A stretch of 64,000 bases of DNA, taken from assembly GCF_037479095.1 (NCBI RefSeq), contig NZ_JBBGZW010000001.1, forward strand, positions 2,852,001-2,916,000. Direction: 5' to 3'. The position numbers and the translations under genes were made by a program. The stretch's first letter is position 1; the number at the start of each line of letters is the position of its first letter. Source of the stretch: Pantoea nemavictus. Its GTDB lineage: Bacteria > Pseudomonadota > Gammaproteobacteria > Enterobacterales > Enterobacteriaceae. The notes under the pieces are model-generated. The model worked only from the letters and a program-made list of their open reading frames with translations, did no database searches and was not told where the DNA came from. Below, piece by piece: positions 55,981 to 64,000 of this stretch.

Positions 55981-57361
55981 CGCCAAGTCCCACCACGCGC
56001 TGCATCTCCTCAAAAGAGGTATCGCCGCGACTCACCGCTTCCAGCCCCGCAGCCAGCAATGTTTTCAATCCTTGCTCATTGGCTATGGCCAGCAAATGCT
56101 CTAGCGGCATATCTGCCGAGATAGCATTTTGCAATTTGCTGGTTATCGGCAGAATCTCAAACAGCGCCAGACGGCCATAATAACCAGAGAAGCAGTGATC
56201 GCAACCGGGCGCTCGCCAGGTTTGTAGGGTGCTAGGCCAGAGGTCGGCTGGCAGATGGGCGATAGCTTGCCCTGGCTGACGGCAATGCACGCACAGGCGC
56301 CTGACCAGGCGTTGCGCGACCACCAGTTGCAGAGCAGGTCCCAGCAGATAGCCCGGAATGTCCATCTGGCGCAGACGCGTCAACGTTTCAGCGGTTGAGT
56401 TAGTATGCAAAGTGGAGAGGACCAGATGGCCGGTTTGTGCCGCCTTAACGGCAATGCTTGCTGTCTCGGCATCACGAATTTCACCCACCATAATGACATC
56501 AGGATCCTGGCGCAGCAGTGCACGCAGCACACGATTAAAATCAAGCCCGCTGCGCGGCTGGATCTGCGTTTGATTAATGCCATCGAGCGGAATTTCCACC
56601 GGGTCTTCCACGCTACACACGTTCTTTTCCGGCACGTTTAGCGCGCTTAAGCCGCTGTAGAGCGTGAAGGTTTTTCCGCTTCCGGTGGGGCCGGTGACCA
56701 GAATCAAACCCTGAGGCTTTGCCAGCGCATTTTTCAACAGGCGCAGCTGTGCTGCGGGCATCCCCAGCTTATCGAGCGTGATGGCGCTATTCTCACTTTG
56801 TAGCAAACGCACCACGGCTTTTTCACCCTGGCTGATGGGTAATGTAGAAAGGCGAAATGCTGCCAGTTTGTCGTCTATCTCCAGTGTAAACTGCCCGTCT
56901 TGCGGTAAACGTCGTTCGGCAATATCTAATCCGCCGAGGATTTTTAAGCGTGCCAGTAGCGCAGCAGGCTGAACTTCAGAGGATTGAGGCAGTTTATGAA
57001 GAACGCCATCAATGCGCAGACGCACGCGCAGCCCATGACGTTGCGGTTCGAAGTGGACATCCGATGCGCGACGCTGGATTGCCTGGCGCAAGATTTGATC
57101 CACCGCGTTAATCGCAGATTCGGCGCTGGCGTGTTCACGTGGCGCGGTAGCGACTTCGGGTTCGTGCAGCAATTGTTCGAGTCGTGCCGCAGGCCAGCAT
57201 TCGACGTCGACCTTGCACTGGCTGGCGAACTGTAATGCTTCCAGTAGCAGCGGGTCGGGCGTCTCTGCTACCGCCACGCGCAGCTGCGTGGCGTCATGTT
57301 GCAAAATTACCGCCTGATAACGTGCGCACAAGGCTTGTAACGCGGCATTTGGATTGTCCAT
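55973..57361 (-). CDS. hofB: type IV pilin assembly ATPase HofB (PilB/GspE family)
   Basis: Cytoplasmic secretion ATPase that powers pilin extrusion. Length 462 (461 in E. coli). Walker A GPTGSGKT lies near 225-232, the Asp box near 250 (CSVEDPVE), Walker B with LRQDPDVIMVGEIRD near 285-299, the His box TGHLVLSTLHTNS near 310, and a C-terminal four-cysteine zinc site (CVHC and CDHC). Sandwiched ppdD-hofB-hofC; its start shares a base with the ppdD stop (TAATG). Confidence 0.95.
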   Translation of the reverse strand: MDNPNAALQALCARYQAVILQHDATQLRVAVAETPDPLLLEALQFASQCKVDVECWPAARLEQLLHEPEVATAPREHASAESAINAVDQILRQAIQRRASDVHFEPQRHGLRVRLRIDGVLHKLPQSSEVQPAALLARLKILGGLDIAERRLPQDGQFTLEIDDKLAAFRLSTLPISQGEKAVVRLLQSENSAITLDKLGMPAAQLRLLKNALAKPQGLILVTGPTGSGKTFTLYSGLSALNVPEKNVCSVEDPVEIPLDGINQTQIQPRSGLDFNRVLRALLRQDPDVIMVGEIRDAETASIAVKAAQTGHLVLSTLHTNSTAETLTRLRQMDIPGYLLGPALQLVVAQRLVRRLCVHCRQPGQAIAHLPADLWPSTLQTWRAPGCDHCFSGYYGRLALFEILPITSKLQNAISADMPLEHLLAIANEQGLKTLLAAGLEAVSRGDTSFEEMQRVVGLGDG

Positions 57362-57804
57362 TAATTGGCATCCTTGTCATCAAAGCGGAACTGCTCAAGA
57401 CAGCTATCGCGCAGGCTACTGTTATCACTGGTACAACTACGCTGCCAGCTCATGGTGCCATCCGTTGCGTTCCAAATTGGCAGCATTTCGACCGCTAATC
57501 CGCTAAGGCTCTCTTGTCCGGTCAGATTGATCGTACCGTTGACCACGCTCAGCGTTGCCACATAGCGCGAACCTCTCGCCGCAGGAATGCCGCGCTGTCC
57601 CGCCTGACACTGCGCTGGACCGCCACGTTCAATCGAACAGAGTTCCACTGCCGTTTTATACGGCACCATGGTTTGCAGCATGTCGGTTAGCGCCGCGCGT
57701 TGCAGATAATTTTGGTAGGCCGGTAAACCGATGGCGCTGAGAATGGCGACGATGCCAATCACAATCATCAATTCGATGAGGGTAAAACCGCGTTGTCTTT
57801 CCAT
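57361..57804 (-). CDS. ppdD: prepilin peptidase-dependent type IV pilin PpdD
   Basis: Major type IV pilin. ATG 57802-57804, 8 bases after AAGGAG, gives 147 residues: short positively charged leader MERQRG, cleavage before Phe7, then the hydrophobic helix FTLIELMIVIGIVAILSAIG, with the conserved Glu at +5. Two cysteine pairs in the C-terminal globular part (CSIERGGPAQC and CTSDNSSLRDSC). First gene of ppdD-hofB-hofC. A prepilin peptidase and the outer-membrane secretin would have to be encoded elsewhere. Confidence 0.96.
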   Translation of the reverse strand: MERQRGFTLIELMIVIGIVAILSAIGLPAYQNYLQRAALTDMLQTMVPYKTAVELCSIERGGPAQCQAGQRGIPAARGSRYVATLSVVNGTINLTGQESLSGLAVEMLPIWNATDGTMSWQRSCTSDNSSLRDSCLEQFRFDDKDAN

Positions 57805-57982
57805 AATGATGCTCCTTGTTGTGGAGCCGCTACGGTAGAAAAGGGCGAGTAAAAGCGGAAGCCAGGCATGCGCGAGTCTGGAAAGCATCGCGCAGAGAAT
57901 CGTCAGGATTACAGATGAGCTAGCAGAAATTTGGAAGGCATACCGCAAAACCGCCGCCACGAAGGGCGACGGAGACGCTGAA

Positions 57983-58882
<900 letters not shown>

Positions 58883-59060
58883 TTACCACTCCACAAGACG
58901 AGATTTTGTGCGCTCACCTTAGCCTGATTTATCGGCCATTGCCAGTTGCTGCAGGTGAAATGTTTAGTATCCTTAACTCCGTGTTGCTGGCGCATTAAGT
59001 CGCAAGTCTGCACTCTGAAACATGTTATTCTCAGCCTGATTTTGCTGAGGATTTAACGGC

Positions 59061-59612
59061 ATGAAACTGGAAGAGGGCTGGATCACCAGCGCGCGCAAAG
59101 TACCGTCACCCCACTTTAATCAGCGTCCGAATGATGAAGTTCCCTCGCTGTTAGTGATTCATAACATTAGCTTACCGCCCGGTGAGTTTGGCGGGCCGTG
59201 GATCGATCGGCTGTTTACCGGCACGTTGCCTGCGGATGCGCATCCCTATTTTGCCGAGATCGCCCACCTACGCGTGGCGGCACACTGTTTGATTCGCCGC
59301 GATGGTGAGTTGGTGCAATACGTCTCTTTCGATCAGCGCGCCTGGCACGCTGGGGTATCACAGTTTGAAGGGCGTGAAAGCTGCAATGATTTTTCGATGG
59401 GCATTGAGCTGGAGGGCACCGATACGCTGCCGTATACCGATGCGCAATATGCCACTTTGCAACAGGTGACGGCGTTGTTATTGCAGCACTATCCATTGAC
59501 GCCGTCGCGCATTACCGGCCACAGCGATATAGCGCCGGAACGTAAAACGGATCCGGGGCTCTCGTTTGACTGGCCGCGATATAAAGAGTCTATCAGGCAG
59601 GAGAATTCCTGA
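59061..59612 (+). CDS. ampD: 1,6-anhydro-MurNAc-L-Ala amidase AmpD
   Basis: Cytoplasmic zinc amidase that recycles anhydro-muropeptides; its loss derepresses AmpC beta-lactamase in species that have AmpR. The 183 residues equal E. coli AmpD. Zinc ligands are His in [10 protein letters not shown] (34), His in [11 protein letters not shown] (154) and Asp in DPG (164), with [22 protein letters not shown] typical of the Amidase_2 fold. The frame continues unbroken; ampE starts 16 bases after. Confidence 0.97.
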   Translation: MKLEEGWITSARKVPSPHFNQRPNDEVPSLLVIHNISLPPGEFGGPWIDRLFTGTLPADAHPYFAEIAHLRVAAHCLIRRDGELVQYVSFDQRAWHAGVSQFEGRESCNDFSMGIELEGTDTLPYTDAQYATLQQVTALLLQHYPLTPSRITGHSDIAPERKTDPGLSFDWPRYKESIRQENS

Positions 59613-59628
59613 AACAGCAGGAGCAGGT

Positions 59629-60483
59629 ATGACGTTGTTTAGCTTGTTATTAGTCTTAGGTTGGGAACGCCTTTTTAAGCTGGGTGAACATTGGCAACTG
59701 GATCATCGGCTTGAGCCGCTGTTCCGGAGACGTCAGCGCTTTTCCCTGCTGCGCACGCTGTTGATGACCGTCATGGCGATGCTGATCGTCTGGCTGGTGG
59801 TGTGGAGCCTGAAAGGTATTCTGTTTGGCGTAGCGCAACTGCTGTTCTGGATTGTGGTGGGTTTGCTATGCATTGGCGCCGGTTCGGTACGGCTGCACTA
59901 TCACAACTACCTTAAAGCCGCGAGCCATGACGATGAAGCAGCCCATCAGGCGATGGCCGCCGAGCTGACACTGATTCACGGTGTGCCTGTTGAGTGCAGC
60001 GAACGCGAGTTCCTGCGTGAACTGCAGAATGCGCTGATATGGATTAACTTCCGCTACTATCTTGCGCCGCTGTTCTGGTTTGTGGTTGGCGGTCCTTACG
60101 GTCCGGTGCTGTTAGTGGGTTATGCATTTCTGCGCGCCTGGCAGAGTTGGCTGGCGAAACACCATTCGCCGCTGGAGCGTTCGCAATCTGGCGTTGATCG
60201 CCTGCTGCACTTGCTGGACTGGATTCCTGTGCGCCTTGCCGGTGTGGCTTACGCGCTACTCGGGCACGGCGAGCGTGCGCTGCCGGCGTGGTTTGCCGCG
60301 CTTGGCGATCTGCATCGCCCGCAGTATCAGGTGCTGACCAGCCTGGCGCAGTTCTCGCTGGCACGCGATCCCCACATGGATAAAGTCGAAACGCCACGTG
60401 TTGCAGTGGCGCTCGCGAAACGTATTTCTCTGGTGCTGGTGGTGGTGGTGGCGCTATTGACCATCTACGGCACGCTGGTGTGA
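59629..60483 (+). CDS. ampE: inner membrane protein AmpE
   Basis: Cytoplasmic-membrane protein cotranscribed with ampD; its biochemical role is not firmly known. ATG 59629, with GGAG upstream, gives 284 residues as in E. coli; the frame back to 59566 overlaps ampD without support. Membrane helices near 1-15, 45-85, 145-170 and 260-283; conserved [18 protein letters not shown] and [14 protein letters not shown]. Its last 19 bases overlap the convergent GH43 gene end. Confidence 0.95.
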   Translation: MTLFSLLLVLGWERLFKLGEHWQLDHRLEPLFRRRQRFSLLRTLLMTVMAMLIVWLVVWSLKGILFGVAQLLFWIVVGLLCIGAGSVRLHYHNYLKAASHDDEAAHQAMAAELTLIHGVPVECSEREFLRELQNALIWINFRYYLAPLFWFVVGGPYGPVLLVGYAFLRAWQSWLAKHHSPLERSQSGVDRLLHLLDWIPVRLAGVAYALLGHGERALPAWFAALGDLHRPQYQVLTSLAQFSLARDPHMDKVETPRVAVALAKRISLVLVVVVALLTIYGTLV

Positions 60484-61418
60484 TCGGCCGGCGGCACGCC
60501 GAAATCTGGTGTGCCGTCTTCGCGCCAGTCAACGTACTTTAATCGCGTATGGCGATTCGGATCCCACAGCGGATCGCCCTCAATTTCCGTATAGTTACGT
60601 GCGTGATACACCAGCACATCCCGCCCCGCCTCATCCACCGTAAAGCTGTTATGCCCTGGCCCGTATTGTTGATTATCCCAACTGGTGGCAAATACCGGAC
60701 GCGCCGATTTATGCCAGGCGCTGATGTTAAGCGGATCGGCTGACACATCAATGCTTAAGATGCCAAGGCAGTAATTTTCATCGGTGGCGCTGGCGGAGTA
60801 GGTGACAAACAATCGTTCACCGTGCTGAATCACTGCCGGCCCTTCATTCACGCTAAACCCTGCGCATTCCCATTCATACTCAGGTCGGCTCAGCATCAGC
60901 GGGGCGCTTTTCAATGTCCAGGGATTGAGTAGCTCGGCGAGATAAAGGTTGGAGTTACCGGGAATAGCCGGGTCTTTCTGCGCCCAAAGATACCAGTGTT
61001 TGCCCTGATGCGAGAAGTAAGTGGCATCCAGCGAGAAGGAGTCAATGGGCGTGTGGACGCGACGGCAAGGTTGCCAGTTGCCGCTGAGCGGATCGGCATC
61101 ATTGCACACCAGCGCATACATGCGGTGCTGGAAAAGCCCATCTTTAATTTCGCGCGTCGGCGCGGCGGCAAAATAGATCACCCATTGCCCATTTATGTGG
61201 TGCAGTTCTGGTGCCCAAATCAATGCGCTAAACGGGCCGGTATCGGGTTTGTGCCATACGGTAACGGCTTGCGCATCAATCAGGCCAGCCAGCGTAGACG
61301 CATAGCGAATCTCTAGTCGGTCATATTCCGGCACCGAGGCGATAAAATAGTAGCCATCCGCGTGACGCAGAATAAAGGGATCGGCGCGTTGGGTAATAAA
61401 AGGATTGGGCCAGCTCAT
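60465..61418 (-). CDS. glycoside hydrolase family 43 enzyme (probable alpha-L-arabinofuranosidase)
   Basis: Five-bladed beta-propeller glycosidase of family GH43. No signal peptide, so it acts in the cytoplasm. The catalytic triad is visible: base Asp13 in [15 protein letters not shown], pKa-modulating Asp131 in SLDATYF, acid Glu192 in [15 protein letters not shown] (67-73) and GPGHNSF (253-259, His256 the metal-binding position) are also family hallmarks. The [11 protein letters not shown] tail resembles arabinofuranosidase subfamilies, but xylosidase activity cannot be excluded. Length 317. The start overlaps the transporter stop (ATGA), with a good SD in that gene. Its 3' end overlaps ampE by 19 bases. 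Confidence 0.88.
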   Translation of the reverse strand: MSWPNPFITQRADPFILRHADGYYFIASVPEYDRLEIRYASTLAGLIDAQAVTVWHKPDTGPFSALIWAPELHHINGQWVIYFAAAPTREIKDGLFQHRMYALVCNDADPLSGNWQPCRRVHTPIDSFSLDATYFSHQGKHWYLWAQKDPAIPGNSNLYLAELLNPWTLKSAPLMLSRPEYEWECAGFSVNEGPAVIQHGERLFVTYSASATDENYCLGILSIDVSADPLNISAWHKSARPVFATSWDNQQYGPGHNSFTVDEAGRDVLVYHARNYTEIEGDPLWDPNRHTRLKYVDWREDGTPDFGVPPADHTSVP

Positions 61419-62821
61419 TTGATCTCTCCGGGTTGCGTAGTCGCTGAGGACGCGATAGGGGATACGTGATGTGAATGGGCACGGCGTAGTGCCAGATCGG
61501 CCTGAATGGTGCGCATCATTTTGCGATCCACTTTCATCAAGCGCACCACGCCAGCGGTAATCAGATAGCCGACGCCAGGAATCACGGTAAACAGCAGCAT
61601 GATGCCGTTAGTGGCGCTGGGTGCCTGTTGTTTGGCACCGGCATCGTAGCCATATATCGACAGCAGGAAACCTACCATCGCACCGGCAACCGCCAGCCCA
61701 ACTTTCAGGAAGAACAGATTGCCGGAGAAGCTCATACCGGTGATGCGTTTGCCGGTTTTCCATTCACCGTAATCATCCACGTCGGCCATCAGCGACCAGT
61801 GCAGCGGCGAGGGAATTTGGTGCAGGATATTTAGCAGGAAATAGGCGATCACCACCGCGACGGTGGCGTGTGGATCGATCCAGTAAAAGCCGCAGGAGAA
61901 CAGCGCCAGCGCGATGTTAGTCCAGAAAAAGACTTTGAGCTTGCACCAGCGGTCGGTAAGAACTTTCGCCAGCGTGCTGCCAAACATCATGCCGATGACG
62001 CCAAGGCTGATGAACAGCGTGGCGAAGTGAGTTGATTGGCCCATCACCCAGGTGACGTAATACATGGTGGCCGCCATGCGGATAAAACCAGGACAGACGT
62101 TACAGAACGTCAGCAGCAGAATGCGCACCCACTGATCGTTCTTCCATACGTCGCGCAGGTCCTGTTTCAAATCATCATTGCTTGGCGCCGCAGGTCGAAT
62201 GCGTTCGCGCACCGTAGCAAAACAGAACAGGAACATGGCCAGACCAATCAGCGCCAACACGCTCATCGCCAGCTGATAGCCGCGTGCTTTATTGTCGCCA
62301 CCAAACCACTCGGCCATCGGCAGTAGCGAAAGCGAAAGAATGAGCGTGGCAACGCCCACCATCACAAAGCGATACGACTGGCACGACACGCGTTCTCCGG
62401 GATCGTTGGTAATCACGCCACCCAGCGAGCAGTAAGGGATGTTGATGGCGGTATAGGTCAGCGACATCAGGAAGTAGGTGACAAATGCCCAGATAACTTT
62501 GTTGTCGTAGCTCCAGTCCGGCGTGGTAAACATCAAGACGCTGAACAGCACGTAGGGCACGGAAACCCACAGCAGCCAAGGGCGGAAACGGCCCCAGCGG
62601 CTCTGAGTTCGGTCGGCAATGGCGCCCATGATCGGATCGGTCACCGCATCCAGCACGCGCACCGAGAGCAACAGCGTGCCGACCAGCGCCGGGGCTAAGC
62701 CAAACACATCAGTGTAGAAATAATTGAGGAACAGCATGATGGCGCCACCAATCATGTTGCATCCGGCATCGCCCATGCCATATCCCAGTTTCTCCCGGAA
62801 CGAGAGGGCTGCTCCTTTCAT
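61415..62821 (-). CDS. GPH-family glycoside/pentoside:cation symporter
   Basis: Sodium or proton symporter of the glycoside-pentoside-hexuronide family (MelB/XynP type). It has 468 residues and twelve predicted helices. Typical motifs: KLGYGMGDAGCNMIGG near 11-26, DPIMGAIADRTQSRWGRFRPWLLW near 62-85 (RWGRFRPW is the family signature), and MADVDDYGEWKTGKRITG near 352. Preceded by a GGAG SD. Forms an operon with the GH43 gene: oligo-arabinosides or -xylosides would be taken up intact and cut inside. E. coli has no such pair at this site. Confidence 0.92.
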   Translation of the reverse strand: MKGAALSFREKLGYGMGDAGCNMIGGAIMLFLNYFYTDVFGLAPALVGTLLLSVRVLDAVTDPIMGAIADRTQSRWGRFRPWLLWVSVPYVLFSVLMFTTPDWSYDNKVIWAFVTYFLMSLTYTAINIPYCSLGGVITNDPGERVSCQSYRFVMVGVATLILSLSLLPMAEWFGGDNKARGYQLAMSVLALIGLAMFLFCFATVRERIRPAAPSNDDLKQDLRDVWKNDQWVRILLLTFCNVCPGFIRMAATMYYVTWVMGQSTHFATLFISLGVIGMMFGSTLAKVLTDRWCKLKVFFWTNIALALFSCGFYWIDPHATVAVVIAYFLLNILHQIPSPLHWSLMADVDDYGEWKTGKRITGMSFSGNLFFLKVGLAVAGAMVGFLLSIYGYDAGAKQQAPSATNGIMLLFTVIPGVGYLITAGVVRLMKVDRKMMRTIQADLALRRAHSHHVSPIASSATTQPGEIK

Positions 62822-62928
62822 TGATCGTCTCCAGCGACTAGATGAGCAGAAATTATCTGTGCAAAATCAGTAATCTGCTGGGGAGCAAATGGTCGGGTAG
62901 ATGGACAAAACGCGCGGGCGGGAAAAAG

Positions 62929-62944
62929 TGTGAGCCAGATCAGA
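62929..62944. promoter_or_regulatory. candidate CRP site upstream of the GPH/GH43 operon
   Basis: TGTGA-N6-TCAGA agrees with the CRP core TGTGA-N6-TCACA at 9 of 10 bases. The centre is about 115 bases upstream of the symporter ATG. A matching -10 and -35 are not obvious. Catabolite control of a sugar operon would be expected. Confidence 0.5.
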
Positions 62945-62948
62945 GGAA

Positions 62949-62974
62949 CTGCCCGGCAACAGCGTGCCGGGCAG
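62949..62974 (-). terminator. hairpin after aroP
   Basis: CTGCCCGGCA (62949-62958) and TGCCGGGCAG (62965-62974) form a perfect 10-bp stem 10 bases beyond the aroP stop. No T-run in the aroP direction, so strength is uncertain, but the position fits an aroP terminator. Confidence 0.6.
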
Positions 62975-62983
62975 GGAACAACA

Positions 62984-64000
62984 TTAGGCTTTCTGTAGTT
63001 TGTTCTTAATGGTGTAGCCGATACCCAGAATCACCAGCCAGACCGGAATCAGCCATACCGAGATCGCCATGCCCGGCGTCATCAGCATAATGACCAGCAC
63101 GCCGGCCAGGAACACCAGACAGATCCAGTTACCCAGCGGATAGAGCACCGCTCTGAAGCGGGTGGTCACGCCTTGCTGGTCTTTCTTCTTACGGAATTTC
63201 AGATGCGCCAGGCTGATCATCGCCCAGTTGATAACCAGAGCGGAAACCACCAGCGCCATCAGCAGACCAAAGGCTTCACCTGGCATCAGGTAGTTAATCA
63301 GGACGCACAGCAAGGTCGCAACGGCAGAGACCAGAATGGTGGCGACTGGCACGCCGCGGCTATCGACTTTCAGCAGCGCTTTTGGCGCGTTGCCTTGTTG
63401 CGCAAGGCCGAACAGCATGCGGCTATTACAGTAAACGCAGCTGTTGTAGACCGACAGTGCAGCCGTCAGGATCACCACGTTCAGCGCGTTGGCGACAAAA
63501 GCATCGCCCAGTTCATGGAAAATCAACACGAACGGGCTGGTATCGGCTGTTACGCGCGTCCACGGCAGCAGCGACAACAATACAGCCAGTGAGCCGATAT
63601 AGAAAATCAGGATACGCCACAGCACCTGGTTGGTGGCTTTCGGGATGCTCTCTTCTGGATTGTCGGCTTCTGCGGCGGTAATGCCCACCAGCTCCAGACC
63701 ACCAAACGAGAACATAATGATTGCCATCATCATCACGAGCCCGGTCATGCCGTGCGGCAAGAAACCGCCCTGATCCCAAAGGTTGCTCACGCTAGCCTGC
63801 GGGCCGCCGTTGCCGCTAAACAGCAGCCAGCCGCCGAACAGGATCATGCCGATAACCGCGACGACTTTGATGATTGCGAACCAGAACTCCATCTCACCAA
63901 ACACTTTAACGTTGGTCAGGTTGATAGCGTTGATCAGTACAAAGAAGATGGCGGCAGTAGCCCAGGTGGGGAAGTCTGGCCACCAGAACTGCACGTATTT
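62984..64000 (-). CDS. aroP: aromatic amino acid transporter AroP, N-terminal part missing
   Basis: APC-superfamily proton symporter for Phe, Tyr and Trp. The frame runs off the right edge; about 339 C-terminal residues are present, starting in the stretch KYVQFWWPDFPTW. Conserved segments NAINLTNVKVFGEMEFWFA, IIMFSFGGLELVGITAAEADNP and YNSCVYCNSRMLFGLAQQGNAPKAL match E. coli AroP very closely; PheP also shares these motifs, but the order after ampE favours AroP. Ends KLQKA. Confidence 0.95.
   Translation of the reverse strand, partial: KYVQFWWPDFPTWATAAIFFVLINAINLTNVKVFGEMEFWFAIIKVVAVIGMILFGGWLLFSGNGGPQASVSNLWDQGGFLPHGMTGLVMMMAIIMFSFGGLELVGITAAEADNPEESIPKATNQVLWRILIFYIGSLAVLLSLLPWTRVTADTSPFVLIFHELGDAFVANALNVVILTAALSVYNSCVYCNSRMLFGLAQQGNAPKALLKVDSRGVPVATILVSAVATLLCVLINYLMPGEAFGLLMALVVSALVINWAMISLAHLKFRKKKDQQGVTTRFRAVLYPLGNWICLVFLAGVLVIMLMTPGMAISVWLIPVWLVILGIGYTIKNKLQKA

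Overview
This window is a block of enterobacterial core chromosome. Gene order and protein sequences follow the rsmA to aroP region of Escherichia coli almost gene for gene. The moderately high GC, the REP-like palindromes and the missing E. coli accessory genes suggest an Erwiniaceae member, most likely Pantoea or a close relative. The genus is an inference from overall resemblance; no marker gene for it was read.

Layout. 1-5145 (minus): lptD-surA-pdxA-rsmA (rsmA cut by the window edge), for outer-membrane assembly, vitamin B6 and 16S rRNA methylation. 5328-12384: djlA, then rluA, rapA and polB on the minus strand. 12613-16770: dedA-family gene yabI facing a thiamine uptake operon thiBPQ led by a TPP riboswitch. 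16885-19990: the sugar-phosphate stress module sgrR / sgrS / setA. 20027-24880: the leucine operon leuABCD with its attenuator peptide leuL. 25615-29041: ilvI-ilvH and cra. 29533-47329: the complete dcw cluster, mraZ to lpxC (division and peptidoglycan precursor synthesis). 47604-50883: secM-secA. 50926-58879: a lone winged-helix protein, mutT, then yacG-zapD-coaE, guaC, the type IV pilus genes ppdD-hofB-hofC, and nadC. 59061-60483: ampD-ampE. 60465-62821: a two-gene glycoside uptake and hydrolysis operon (GPH symporter plus GH43 enzyme), absent from this position in E. coli. 62984-64000: the C-terminal part of aroP.

Relative to E. coli K-12 the main differences are: no araBAD/araC between polB and yabI; no leuO between leuL and ilvI (an AT-rich gap instead); an apparently SgrT-less SgrS; a SecM arrest motif with two substituted positions; an extra winged-helix gene between secA and mutT; and the GPH/GH43 insertion between ampE and aroP. 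I saw no tRNA, rRNA, CRISPR array, insertion sequence or prophage, and no convincing unknown multi-gene system. The most unusual material is the GPH/GH43 operon, the lone winged-helix gene and several regulatory structures listed as findings.
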